Source: Prorocentrum cordatum (taxonomy: Eukaryota; Sar; Dinophyceae; Prorocentrales; Prorocentraceae). From it: a DNA stretch of 64,000 nt. The first letter of the stretch is position 1. Every line of letters starts with the position of its first letter. The notes beneath the pieces were generated by a model. The model had not been told where the DNA came from. It made no database searches and was given only the letters and a program-made list of their open reading frames with translations. The translations under genes and the position numbers were made by a program. The stretch is from NCBI GenBank assembly GCA_963575745.1, contig CAUYUJ010000370.1:67501-131500 (forward strand). Reading direction: 5' to 3'. Positions 40,400 through 50,860 of this stretch are shown piece after piece.

Positions 40400-40623
40400 A
40401 GAGCCTGTGTTTTTTTAGACTCTGGCAAATTTACTTGCATGGAGGGGAGGGGGGGGGGGGGCTGTGCCTGAAGCAAGCCCGGGGGGGTGGGGGTGGCGCC
40501 GGAAATCGCGGCAAGGTCGAAAGGCACTTGCACGCTAGTATTCGCTTGAAGAGGAGCGAGGGGGGGGGGGGGGCGAACGCCATGCAAGTAAACTTGCCTG
40601 AATCCCAAAAAAAAACAGGCTCT
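40400..40623. mobile_element. Inverted-repeat element with G-rich interior
   Basis: Ends of about 43 bp are imperfect inverted repeats (left 40400-40442 with AGAGCCTGTG and TTACTTGCATGG; right 40580-40623 with CCATGCAAGTAAACTTGCC and CAGGCTCT). The interior has two G runs. It is flanked by a direct repeat of about 32 bp (CCGGCCCGAAGAGCTC at about 40263 and 40643). Confidence 0.5.
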
Positions 40624-40814
40624 AACCCCCCTATCCCTATTCCGGCCCGAAGAGCTCGCGGAGCCACCGGCCGGGCCTCCAGGGCCGCAAGGCAGAGCCG
40701 CGAGGGCCCCACAAAAGCAGGGCTGGCAGGGGCAGCGGGCAGCCTCGCGCGGGCCCCCTGCAGAGCGACGCGGGCCACGGGCCGCCAGCAGAGCCAGGGA
40801 AGGTCGCGCGCCGA

Positions 40815-40940
40815 AGCTCCTCCTCGTCCTCCTCGTCCTCCTCGTCCTCGTCCTCCTCGTCCTCCTTGTCCTCCTCCTCGTCCTCCTCGTCCTCCTCGTC
40901 CTCCTCCTCGTCCTCCTCGTCCTCCTCGTCCTCGCCACGG
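40815..40940. repeat. (TCCTCG)n microsatellite
   Basis: Hexamer-rich tract, TCCTCG with some TCCTCCTCG. Confidence 0.9.
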
Positions 40941-41297
40941 GCACCACGCAGGGCCTCGATGGCCACCGGCTGGGCTTCGAGAGCCACCAGCTGAGCCACG
41001 GGCCGAAAAACGGCGTCGAGGACGGCAACGCCTACCCGAGCGAAGGCATCTGGAAGGCAGAGTTTTTATGACCTGGCCAGCGACGGCTGTGGGCCGTCCC
41101 TAGAAGCCGAGCTCGAGTAGAAGGCGAGACCGGCAAGACTGAAGCCTGACGAGCACGTTAACCTGAGAGGGCCGCTACATGTTGCCATCCCTGGGGCCGC
41201 GTGGACTCCAAACAGTTCGTCCTCCTTTCTGCCTCCTCGTGCAAGCACTGTTTGGAGGCGTGCCCTCGGGGTCCCAGGGGAGGGGGGCCCCTAGTCC

Positions 41298-41331
41298 CTC
41301 CTCCTCCTATTCCTCCTCGTCTTCCTTGTCC

Positions 41332-41408
<77 letters not shown>

Positions 41409-41545
41409 CTCCTCCTCCTCCTCCTCCTCCTCCTCCCCCCTCTCTTCCTCCTCCTCTCCCCCTCCTCCGCCTCCTCCTCCTCCTCCTCATTCTTCTCCTC
41501 TTCTTCTTCTTCTTCTTCCTCCTCCTCCTCCTCCTCCTCCTCCCC
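41298..41545. repeat. (TCCTCG)n, (CTC)n, (TTC)n compound microsatellite
   Basis: (TCCTCG)n at about 41338-41408, then (CTC)n and (TTC)n to 41545. Confidence 0.95.
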
Positions 41546-42844
41546 TGCGACCGGGCCCACTACCAGCTCGGCTAGAACCGAGCGCACCTCGCCTCACTTT
41601 TCCCCTCTCCCTTTTCTCCGTGGTGTGCAACAAGGACAATGTATGGTACAGCCCTCGGGAAAAATAGCGAACACTCGTGCCACGTTCATCTGCCAACGCC
41701 TCCCCCTCCCCCCAATGTTCAAAATTGGCGGGGGGTCTGATGAGTTGCTCTTCGACCGCAGTCTCCTCCGCGCGTACCAACTTTGAGTTTGGGGAGGAAG
41801 GGGAGTGTTCGGTAATTGTCTCCCTCTACCTCCTCTCCCCCTTCCTCTGGCAACCCTGGTCGGCGGCGCCCTAAGGTGCCTGGGCCTCTGGCCCGCGCGT
41901 TGCGCGCGGACTCAGATTGGGGCGGCCGCGCTTGGCATTTCGTTGCAGTAGATGGAGGGGGGTGGGAGGGACGGGAAACGCAGGACGAAGGGGAGGAGGA
42001 GAAGAGGGAGCGGAGGATGATGGGAGGGGAAGTGCAGCAGGAGGGGAAGGAGGAGGGAGGGGGGGGAATGACGGGGTGATGGAGGCGAAGCGTAGGAGGA
42101 TAGTTGGATGGGGAGAAGGTTGTCGGGGACGGGCCTGAAGCCTGGCGAGTCATGATCACATGAGATGTTGCGCGCCCGAATCCGACTCCTCTCCAAGGTG
42201 AGCCGGCGTGCGCGTCGAGGCCTCGCCCCGGGCCCTCGCCCAAGCGAGGCTGGCCTGCTCGAGGCCAAGCGAGTCCACGACCTGCTCCCTCGGGGCGAGC
42301 CCCCCTGTGGAGGCAGAGAGCCCGCGACGTGGAACCTCCCTTTTCGGAGGGCCGTACGCCCCCACACCGTCGGCATTGCGAGCAGAGTCTGGCGCTGGGC
42401 GAGGGAGAGGCCTCCACGAAGCCCGAGGCACAGCTCCAGGAAGTTTTTCGTGCAGCACGGGGGCTTCGACTGACAGCTCCGTCTTAACTGATCGCCAGGC
42501 CCACCAAGTGCCAAATCTGGGCCTGGACGAGAAAGAGGATGGAGGACCAGTGCAAACTTGAAACTTACCAGCGAGACATATTGCAAGGAACCCTCTCTCC
42601 AAGTACCCTCTTCTCTGGCCCCTACAAGGGTTCGTGTTCACTGAAGGAAGTGTCCCGTAATAAGACAATCGTTTGAAAATCCTGAACTGTGCCAGAACCT
42701 AATCCTTTGGACTTCAACGCCGCGAATCAGCCACACTATACCACGAATCCGCGTAATCTTTGCGCCCTGACAATCCGACATCCTGCAAAAACACCACTTC
42801 TGCGACGTTGGCCACGAGAACCCGTGAAACTGTAGCAAACTCTT
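41546..42844. other. No recognised gene
   Basis: GC-rich sequence with open frames on both strands and no conserved motif. A purine-rich tract lies at about 41950-42115. Confidence 0.5.
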
Positions 42845-43345
42845 CAAACAAATGTGCACGGCGCTAAGACGAGAACCACCTGTTGAAAAGGACCCGCCCT
42901 CCATCCATGAAGCTCTTGCAATGTCTGACGTGCATGTGCGTGGCGCTGAGGCGGGACCATCGTTTTGAAAACGGACGACCGTCCATCCGTGAAGCGCCTG
43001 TGCACGTTCAAGACGAGTGTGCGCGGCGCTGCTGCGAGAACTACATTGTGAAAACTGCCCGCCCTCCATCCGCAGAGGTCTGTCAATTCTTGAAGACGAA
43101 TGTGCGCGGCGCTCAAACGGGAACACCAGTTTGAAAACAACCCGCCCTGCATCTGTGATATTCTTTTACATGTGGATAACGAGTGTGCGTGGCGCTAAGG
43201 CAGGCGAGAGCTTGTTTAGAACACGGCTCTCCTCAATCAATTCTTTCATATGAAAAACGAATGTGCGCGGCGCTAAGGCGAGAACACCGTCTTGAAAATG
43301 GCCAGTCCCTCATCCGTGAAGCTCTTGCGCACTTCCAGCCTAAAG
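42845..43345. repeat. 83-bp tandem repeat, about 6 copies
   Basis: The core GTGCGCGGCGCT(A/G)AGGCG recurs at 42854, 42936, 43019, 43102, 43185 and 43263, so the period is 78-83 bp. Each unit also holds a TTTGAAAA block and a CCATCCGTGAAGCTCTTG block. Units differ by 15-30 percent by eye. Because 83 is not a multiple of three, a coding role is unlikely. Confidence 0.8.
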
Positions 43346-43564
43346 ATCATAAGCTGCAAGGAATAATGAGACGATACACCCAGCCTGCCATACCGACACT
43401 CCTCGGGGTGCGACAGGGAGGGGGTGACTCATAAGGAACAGGAGCGGATGGAGGAGGGATGCGATAAGGGAGGGGGCGCAGGAGGAGAGATGAGGAGTGA
43501 GATGGAAAGGGTTTGGGGGGTGGGGGGGTGGAAGGGGCAGGAAGCGTGAGTGGATGGGAAGTGT

Positions 43565-43940
43565 CGTCCTCCTCCTCCTCCTCCTCCTCCTCCTCATTCC
43601 TCCCCTCCCCCTCTCTCCTCCCCTCCTCCTCCGCCTCTTCTCCTCCTCCTCCATCCTCCCTACTAGTCGCCCCAAAAATCACTCCTGTTCCCTCCCGGGC
43701 TCCTACCATTCCTCCTTTCTTCTCCTCCTCCTCCTCATCCTTTGCTCATCCTTTTCCTCCTCCTTTTCCGCCTCCTCCTCCTCCTCCTCCTCCTCTCGTC
43801 CTCGTCCTCCTCCTCCTCCCCTCCCACCTCCTCGTGTATCCTTTTCCTCCTCCTACCTAACTCCCTCTTCTCCTCCTCCTCCTCCCTCCCTCCTTCCTCG
43901 TTCCTTCCTTCCCTCCTCCTCCTCCTCCTCCTCCTCCTCC
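43565..43940. repeat. (CCT)n microsatellite ending at the spliced leader
   Basis: CCT/CTC units, with TTC interruptions, run to base 43940. The spliced leader begins at the next base. Confidence 0.9.
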
Positions 43941-43962
43941 TCCGTAGCCATTTTGGCTCAAG
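43941..43962 (+). other. Relict dinoflagellate spliced leader (22 nt)
   Basis: Starts TCCGTAGCCATTTTGG and ends CTCAAG, a perfect match to the dinoflagellate SL consensus. The next bases are ATG, not GT, so this is not an SL RNA gene. It marks the 5' end of a trans-spliced mRNA that was copied back into the genome. Confidence 0.92.
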
Positions 43963-44900
43963 ATGCTTTGTTCCACAGGGGAACACGTGGATACCGCTAG
44001 TCCGCGGCTAAATCCAACCATTTCAACGCTCCGCTGTGTCAGCCTGCCCAGGCGGCGCAGCATCCATCCTCCTTCGTTCACAGCCAAGAGCAGCCGATCT
44101 CGACAGTCATGGGGAAATGGAAGGATCAGTTTGCGGGTGCGCATGGTTATGTGTCTTGCCCTCATGATGGCTGTCAGCTGTGACTACAAGTGGAATTGGA
44201 AGAATCATACTCAGTGCTGGCAAAGTGGTGGCGTATTGCGTCCTGTTGGAGGCCCTCCCCCACAGCGAGACGCAGGTGCTTGGAACCACGGTCCTCCCCC
44301 GCCTGTCAACACCGCCGCAACCAATATGCATGTCTGCCCGTTCCGCCAGCCGCCTGGCCAATGGTCCGCAGGCAATGGCGCATCTATTCTCGCCAACGGT
44401 TCCCCCTTCGCACCCGCCACGGACCGGTTGGTCGAGGCGCTTCTCCAACGTGCACCTCTGGCCAATTCACAGCTCGAGGCCATCGAGCAAGCAAGCAGTT
44501 CGTCCCACCCGGCCACAACAGCCAGTCACCAATCCTAACCTCGAGCGCGAGCGGGATGCGCAACGCCTGGCTGTCGCAGCATGCAAGGCAGATGAGGCGC
44601 TTCAGAAGGCCCTGGCTCACGAACAAGACTGTCTCCTGTGGCTGGCACGAGCTCGTGAGACCGTCCAGACTGCAGCACAGGATGCGGCTGACGTGCGTCT
44701 GGCTCATGAACACCAGCTGGAGAGCGATCTCAAGCGTCTCAAGCAGCAACATTAGCAACAACAGGACGAGAACGCCAAGGACGTCAAGTCCAAGCTCACT
44801 CTCCCAGACTTCCTGGCGGATGACAGCGACCTCGACAAGATGTTCGAGTGGTGGGGGCGGAGAAGCATTTGATTTTTTCCGAACTCGACCTGTCCCCCGA
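43963..44900 (+). pseudogene. LINE-2 ORF1-like region: zinc motif and coiled coil
   Basis: The first ATG follows the spliced leader directly and opens 191 codons to 44538. Near 44180 the frame reads CDYKWNWKNHTQCWQSGG, and the neighbouring frame reads SCPHDGC just before; together they look like a Cys4 finger split by a frameshift. In the overlapping frame ERERDAQRLAVAACKADEAL and following (44545-44755) form a strong coiled coil rich in Ala, Glu and Arg. A stop at 44753-44755 is followed by more open sequence (VKSKLTLPDFLADDSDLDKM). Zinc finger then coiled coil fits a dinoflagellate LINE ORF1-type protein that binds RNA. Several shifts make it a pseudogene. Confidence 0.5.
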
Positions 44901-45719
44901 TGGTATCAATGCCTGACATAATCGCAATAACACCCTCGCGAATGAGATCAGGCAGCTCATCGGTCAGGCAGTCAGTCCAGCTCCTGCGCAGCTGGGCGCT
45001 CGCAGAAAGGAGTTCGACGATTTCAAGGCCCGCATGGCGACGACGCGTCGACGACTCGGAGGGCGTGGGGAGGCAGCAACAGGGGAGGCTCGCGATGATG
45101 AGCCTGGGCCAATGGATGCAGATGCTGCGCGGGAGCCCGTCCCCGCGGCCGAGGCACCTGCGCCGTTTCTGGCCATCGCTCGGACGTCCATTCCCTGTGT
45201 TTTTTTCGGTTTCGTGCGTGTTTTTTTTTCGCCAAATGATCAAGGATGCTCCTCGATGGTCCTCGCCGAAGGAAAAATGCACACGTCCGAGCGATGCCAA
45301 GGTTTAAGTCGCCGCAGCCTGCGGAAGCCCCAGCCAGGCCCCCCCCCCTCCGCGTCCTCTTCCCAAGGCCTCCCCAAAGCAGGCCCAGAAGCTCCTGGGA
45401 GGCGGCGCGACGGGAAGTTCCACCCAGAGCGGAACCTTTCGCAAGCAAGGCTGCCTCGAGTTCACAGGAGACTCGAGGGCAACAATACTCCAGATTTCGT
45501 AAAAAAAGGGAGGGGGTCACAATCCTCCCAGACCACAAGTTTTAGACCCCCCCAGACCATCCATGAAAGGGCGGCACTTTGCCCAGACTCCCCCTAACCC
45601 TTCAAGACAACTCAAATCAGACCCCCCCCAAAATGTGACCCCCCCCACTTTATTATGGAATCCGGGGTATTCGTATCTAACCTGAGCCCAGACGTGAACG
45701 ACCTGACTTATGTCCAGGT
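44901..45719 (+). pseudogene. LINE-2, degraded link between ORF1 and endonuclease
   Basis: Short open frames only, for example DEPGPMDADAAREPVPAAEA at about 45097. T runs at 45200-45232 and C runs at 45340 and 45640 break the reading. The first part of the endonuclease is not recognisable. Confidence 0.35.
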
Positions 45720-46210
45720 GTTCGCCGTGTTTCATTCCACAATCTCTCGGTGTGGGGCCGCAGGAGCGCCGCAATTTTTGCCGAGCGCGACGCGGGCATT
45801 GCGATCGTCCCAGAGACTCTTGTCTTAGCCAGTGACACTCCACTCAGGTCCGTGGATCATTTTGGGGATTTCAATTCCACGCCTGAAAAGCTGGCTAACT
45901 GGATGTGCAAATGGAACGGACAGGTCTACTTCCCGACAGGCACCACCCACACCCCCGCCAGAGGCAAGGGCTCGCGTATCATCGGTTACGCCATTTGATC
46001 CTGATTATTGTTCCTTTTATCGGGATGCGATCCAGATCGATGCAGAAGGTGGCGATGATTATGGTATGGTCATGGAGATGACTGTTGATTCGAATTGTGT
46101 CGATCGCCGTATTCTTGATTTGCACAAGCCCTTTTCACCCCCGTTGTCGAGCAAGATCCAAGCCGACCCCGACAGCAAGCGCTCGCGGAAAAAGCTCGAG
46201 CTCAATTGTA
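45720..46210 (+). pseudogene. LINE-2 endonuclease, C-terminal half
   Basis: Around 45850-45990 the frame reads HFGDFNSTPEKLANWMCKWN and then THTPARGKGSRIIGYAI. These match the GDFN block and the (S)RI(D)Y block of AP-type endonucleases, with Asp replaced by Gly in the latter. The next part is in another frame (DPDYCSFYRDAIQIDAEGGD). Confidence 0.55.
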
Positions 46211-46329
46211 GACACTAGCGGAATCATCGCGGGCAGCAGGAGCATCAGCACGACGCGACCAACGGAAGCGCCGACACCGACGACGTGGACTTATTGGTTC
46301 AACCTCAATTCGCACATTCATATACTTAT

Positions 46330-46380
46330 TTTCCAGAGGACGATCGGATTTTTTTTGCATCGTGTTTTTTTTTTTTTTGC
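46330..46380. repeat. T-run insertion in LINE-2
   Basis: Two T runs separated by GCATCGTG, flanked by similar GATCGGAT and GATTCGGA sequences. It breaks the linker between endonuclease and RT. Confidence 0.5.
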
Positions 46381-47046
46381 GATTTTGATTCGGAGGCCCT
46401 CCAGCCTCCAGCGTTTGTGGCAGGCGCATACCAGCGAGATTGACGACCTCCAGGCCAATGCGCACGACGATGACTGCGATCCCGCCAAACATCTACAAGG
46501 TTCTACTCAGGATTTGGATGAGCTGTGGAATGGCATCGAGGATCGTGCATTGCCACATTCTGCATGGACGGAGCCACCAAATCGGATCCCAAAAATTTTT
46601 GTCTTATCAATATTCGGGGATCTTCTGACCCGGGTCAATCCAGACCCGGGTCAGCAGGAAACCAAAAACTGCAATGCAGGAAAAAAAAAACTGCAACGCA
46701 GGTCCTCGCAAACCCGGGTCAGCCAATACGCGCGGCCGCCTCGCGGCCACGAGCGGCTCCCTAACCTGGGTCAGCCAGAGGGGGTCTTTGCAGGATCCTG
46801 CAGGATCCGGCGCCGTGGCTGACCCCCGTTTGTACTGACCCCCGTCTCGAGGCTCGTGAAATATGATCCTGCTGCTGCCGTTCCTTTGGGAAAAGAATAC
46901 GGGAATCTCGTCAATTGTCTCGAGAGCCACTTATGCCGTGTCTAAGCTATACCACCGGAGCGGGCGTGGCAGCGCTGCGGACGTGGCGAGGCACGCACTT
47001 TTTAAGCTGGTCCCGATCTCGCAGTCCACGCCTCGCTCACACTCGG
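46381..47046 (+). pseudogene. LINE-2, degraded linker before reverse transcriptase
   Basis: Open pieces such as QRDIDDLQANAHDDDCDP at about 46432 belong to the linker. The stretch 46625-46850 is rich in CCCGGGTCAG repeats (ACCCGGGTCA at 46629, 46645, 46712 and related copies), a small local duplication. Confidence 0.35.
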
Positions 47047-47062
47047 ATACATTGATCAAATG

Positions 47063-47162
47063 TTTTTTTTTTTGTTTTTTTTTTTGCGAGATGGACAGCA
47101 AGCTGGCGTGTGCGTTGTCTCCCTCTCGCCTCTTCCTCCCCCTTCTCCAAAAAAAAAATAAA
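47063..47162 (-). mobile_element. 100-bp insert with T-rich head and 15-bp target duplication
   Basis: TACATTGATCAAATG (47048-47062) and TACGTTAATCAAATG (47163-47177) flank it with 13 of 15 bases equal. The insert begins with a T run (a poly(A) tail on the minus strand) and ends in an A run. This fits target-primed insertion of a small RNA-derived or SINE-like piece. Confidence 0.45.
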
Positions 47163-47177
47163 TACGTTAATCAAATG

Positions 47178-48372
47178 GTGGTTGCACGTCTCGGGATGGG
47201 TCAACGAGCTTATCGGGGTCACTGATGGCATCGGGCGCATCGCTCCAAGCGCGCTTGCCGCTTCCACGGAGGACGGCGAGCTCCCTCCTCCCCCCCACTT
47301 GCCGCGCAGAGGTATCGAAAACTACAAGGTCAAAATCGTGCCGAGGAGAAAATTCTCGGTGCGCAGATTGTCGCAGGCTGCAGCGGGCATGCCTCTATAT
47401 GGGCACTTGTCGTGGGCAGAAGCAGGCAGGATTGGGCCAGTACTCCTGAACATGCATGACCTCTCGCGAGAGGCTCTTTGTCTGATGGGGAGATCAGCTA
47501 CTAAGATTGCTATTGCACTGGGGCGGAAATCCGCCACGGACAGCTACGCTGTATTTCATGAGTGGGTGCGCGATTCATTTGAGCATGGTCGTGGGAATTT
47601 TCGCAGCTATGCCAAGCCCCAAGCCCGCGTCGAGACACAGTACCAGGTTCTCTTTGGAAGTCGAGCGAACCTGAAGGATGTGCAAATGCAAAAGAATTCT
47701 CAGTGGCAACAGACATGGATTTGTAATATCTTATCGATGCAGCGGGTCTGTCATGTACTGCGTCAAGCTCATCGACGACACTGGGAGCAGCCGTGGCCAG
47801 AGCTCCAGCCTGAGCAGGTGGCCATCGCAATCGAGCAGATCAGCTCCAAGATCGGCGGGCATCGAACAGCCTGGTGGCTCGTTCAAGTACCTATCCCCTG
47901 CTGGAGTTTCGCGCCTCACCGATTCTCCAACAACTGCGAGAGACTAGGGGGATGGCCATGGCAAATTCAGTCTACTATCGTGGCCTTACTGAGAACAGGC
48001 CCAGATTCTGATCGATCGATTGGGTTACCACCAGATATGATTCGCTTGTGGAGTTCGGCCAGGCAGATATATCCTTCTGAAAGGGTTGGCAATATGGCTG
48101 GCAAATGGGATCATGCCGTCCGTGGCTCGTCTTGTCGTCGCGTGGGTTTACTTCGAACCTTCTCGGGCGAAACTGTGCGCGTGGGCCCCGAGCGCGGGGT
48201 CTCAGCCAGCCTGCTCTGGGACGTTGACTCGCTGGGCTGCGACCACTTTCAACCGCTTGTTTTGTTTATGGAGGGCCTCTCGCACTTAGCTGTTCGGAAT
48301 TTCGAAGAAGGGCCGCTCCCTCCCTGTCCAGGCGCGCGAGAGCGTCATTGCCAGCGCTGTCCGTGGAGTTGA
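47178..48372 (+). pseudogene. LINE-2 reverse transcriptase, first half
   Basis: An open frame of about 400 codons. The early part is the linker (LYGHLSWAEAGRIGPVLLN). WPWQIQSTIVALL followed by SDRSIGLPPDMIRLWSSAR (about 47955-48065) corresponds to the block where LINE RTs have WP.Q....v.LL(p)K followed by RPI.L.P...R.W. GVSASLLWDVDSLGCDHFQP (48195-48255) stands where motif A would be (D before K/R-F). The reading then shifts frame at about 48310. Confidence 0.55.
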
Positions 48373-49361
48373 TTTTGGAAGGTTCTATTTATGTCATAAG
48401 TTGGAGGCTGCCCACCACCGATTTTACCCGACGGTTTGCGCCGCTTCTTGGGTTGATGATATCGCGCAATCTGCATTTGGCTCCGTCAAGTTCCAAGCTC
48501 CCGCCAAAGCTGGGGCCCTCTTGGGCAGATTATGTAACGAAGCGCGCTTGAGTATTGCCGGCGGACATCACATTACCGCGGGAGGCAGCAATCTGGCTGA
48601 GGATACTGCGCGGAAGTTGGCACAGCACAGTCTCAATCTCACAGTGGCACGCAACGGAGTTGATCTCGGCGCCGATAGAGGCACGAGCGTGCGAGCGCGA
48701 CCCGAAGCGGCAGCACGACGGTCGGCAGCGCGGGAACACGTCGGCAATGCGAGCAAACTTTTGGGGGGCAGGTCGCACGGGCAAGCGCGCAGCACGCGTA
48801 ATCATATGTCAAGGTTGCTGCGCTAAGGCGCTGCACGATGCAGCAGCATATGGCATGAGCCCTTCAGTGGTACAGGCCTGGTGCAGCAGCATATGGCATG
48901 AACCCTTTGGGGCCAAGCTTGCCAGGTCCATCCGTGGGCGTTGCCTCGGCGCCCTGTTGCAGTTCGAGCTGGGCGACGAAGATCCAGCCATCTCGCAGGT
49001 CTTTAGGATGCTCAAAAACTGGATGGCCATTCTATCCTCTGGAGGCGGAGCGCGCAAATTCGCCGCGCGAGATTGGAGTGCGCGCGTCTCACAGGCCAAG
49101 GAGAACCCCAATCACCGTGGGAGGAAGGTTACTGGGCCCGCAAGGGCCGTCGTGAACACCTTGCTTGACATCAACTCGGACCCCGTCGGGGGGGTGTCTT
49201 ATAGGGGCAATGTATATCGAGCTTTCCCAGAGATCTCCCAAGCGGGCCCCCTCGATCTAGATGACATACGACGCGACCTCGCCGAAACAATTCAGCGTTT
49301 ATTATGGAAACGGGCCGCCGCGCACGATGAAGCGATGACGCGCGCGATGACGCTGGTCTGA
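48366..49361 (+). pseudogene. LINE-2 reverse transcriptase, second half
   Basis: GVDFGRFYLCHKLEAAHHRF at about 48367, then CAASWVDDIAQSAFGSV at about 48440-48490, which carries the catalytic (W)VDD of motif C. Frame shifts follow, then an open frame of 268 codons (48555-49361) with the RT C-terminus (WHEPFGAKLARSIRGR, ARAVVNTLLDINSDPVGG). Catalytic residues survive, but shifts and stops prevent expression. Confidence 0.6.
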
Positions 49362-49369
49362 CGGGCGCG

Positions 49370-50262
49370 CGACAGCAGCTGCGACGAACTAGAGAGAACG
49401 TGACAAACATATATAATTGGGCAGGCGCTCTGGTCAATGTGTGTTGTGGAGGTCAATGGCCAGAAGCGAGATTCTGGGTTATCATTGATCCGCCATGTTT
49501 CTCAGTTGCAGACGATCGATGCGACAGCGGTCAGCCCGAGACCTTGTTCCACCGTATTTGGGCATGTTCCGCCAACTCCAGCCTCTCCTCGGTGACCTGC
49601 AGCGAGGAGTGCGCGCGCAGAGCACGTGCGCAGGTGGTGCCTCAGCCGTCGGTGTGGTTAATTGCGTGGTCTCACACCAGCGGCATGGACGCAAGTATCT
49701 CTGCCGCCCGACGAGCCCACCATTTTCGTGCGCACGCGCGGCCAGTTCCTAGTCGATGCAGACATCGCCGTCGGCACAGGGGGCGCTTCAGGAGGAAATG
49801 TTCCTGATCAGGCTAGGTTCAGAAGGGTATTTGGGGCGTATACTGTGTTCCAGAGTTTCGACGTCGACAATCCCAATCCCGAGCTCGCGAGGTCGAGGGT
49901 CCCGACTGGAACCACTTGGGGATCCCAAACCATCATCCACGGGGAAATGATTGCGTTCCTGAGGTTCTTGGAGGAGGTCCCCATGGGCCATCAGCTGGTT
50001 TGTGTCACGGCCTCGTCTTACGTTTAGAAGACTGCCGCCAAAAATGTTTTGGATTTCTTGTCAGACGGCCATCGTAATGAATGGCGCAGAACTCAGATGT
50101 TGTTTCGAGCGAAGCCGACAGTTATTTTCAATATCGAGTCGCACATGACACCAGAGCTGGTAGCCGAGAGAAACATGGCTTTTCATGTGGGTTGGCAACA
50201 GGATAGCCGACCAAGTGGCCGAGCAGATAGTTGCAGGCGGGGGAGGTCGAAACTGTGCTGAT
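49370..50262 (+). pseudogene. LINE-2 RNase H domain
   Basis: GQPETLFHRIWACSAN (about 49530) is the Cys/His segment before RNase H. SQTIIHGEMIAFLRFLEEVP (49924-49980) holds the conserved Glu. VTASSYV then a TAG occupies the DS.YV position. TVIFNIESHMTPELVAERN (about 50120-50175) gives the K.H motif region, and a shifted frame reads GNRIADQVAEQIVAGG (about 50190-50240), the GN..AD..A motif. The nonsense codon at 50026-50028 and the last frameshift inactivate it. Confidence 0.65.
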
Positions 50263-50639
50263 CTCTGAAGCGCTAATTCGAGCTATCCGAATTCGTGCTT
50301 CCGAGATTTTCCTCTTGAGGTTTCGGAGGTCCCTGGAGGTATTTCCGAGGGACGTTCTCGGGCTAGGAAGAGAGCCGACGCCAAGCTGCCGCTCCCTCCT
50401 GTTCCTCCTCCCCGTGCCTTCAACCCTCGTCCGAAGCTAGTCAAGCAGCTGCGCGCCAGTGCGCACTCTATGATCCCCGTAGGCGAGGGTACCATTATCG
50501 GTTGTTTTGTAATGTTTGTTGCTCTGTTATTTCTGTCAGTTCCCACGGTCATATCCCGTCCCAGGAGTTCCTGTCTTCTCCCTGCCAGGGCGCTGTACCC
50601 AGAGCGGGGTACGAAGGTGCCAGGCAGCTCAATAATGTG

Positions 50640-50860
50640 TACATCGGGGCCAGGTATGTTGACCCATCTCCTGACATGGTCCTTTCGGCTAAAGGCAATT
50701 ACATATGTTTGACGTGCGGCAGCCTTGCCTCACGCTGTGCTCATAATCTTTTCAACTAATGCAAAAGGGCCACCCCAACTGCCGATGCCTATTCGGGCAA
50801 ATTCACGAAGGGGGAGGCTTAGCCTTCTCCTCTGCCTGCCTTGCTTGAAGGGCTGGCCCT
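50640..50860 (+). pseudogene. LINE-2 C-terminal Cys motif
   Basis: YICLTCGSLASRCAHNLFN (about 50700-50757), then a stop and a Cys-Lys-Arg stretch, match the closing Cys-rich tail also seen in the LINE fragment at 1151-1579. No poly(A) tail is visible downstream, so the 3' end is uncertain. Confidence 0.45.

Noticed and set aside
43941-43962. Spliced leader as an SL RNA gene
   Set aside because: No GT splice donor follows the SL; the next bases are ATG and LINE sequence.
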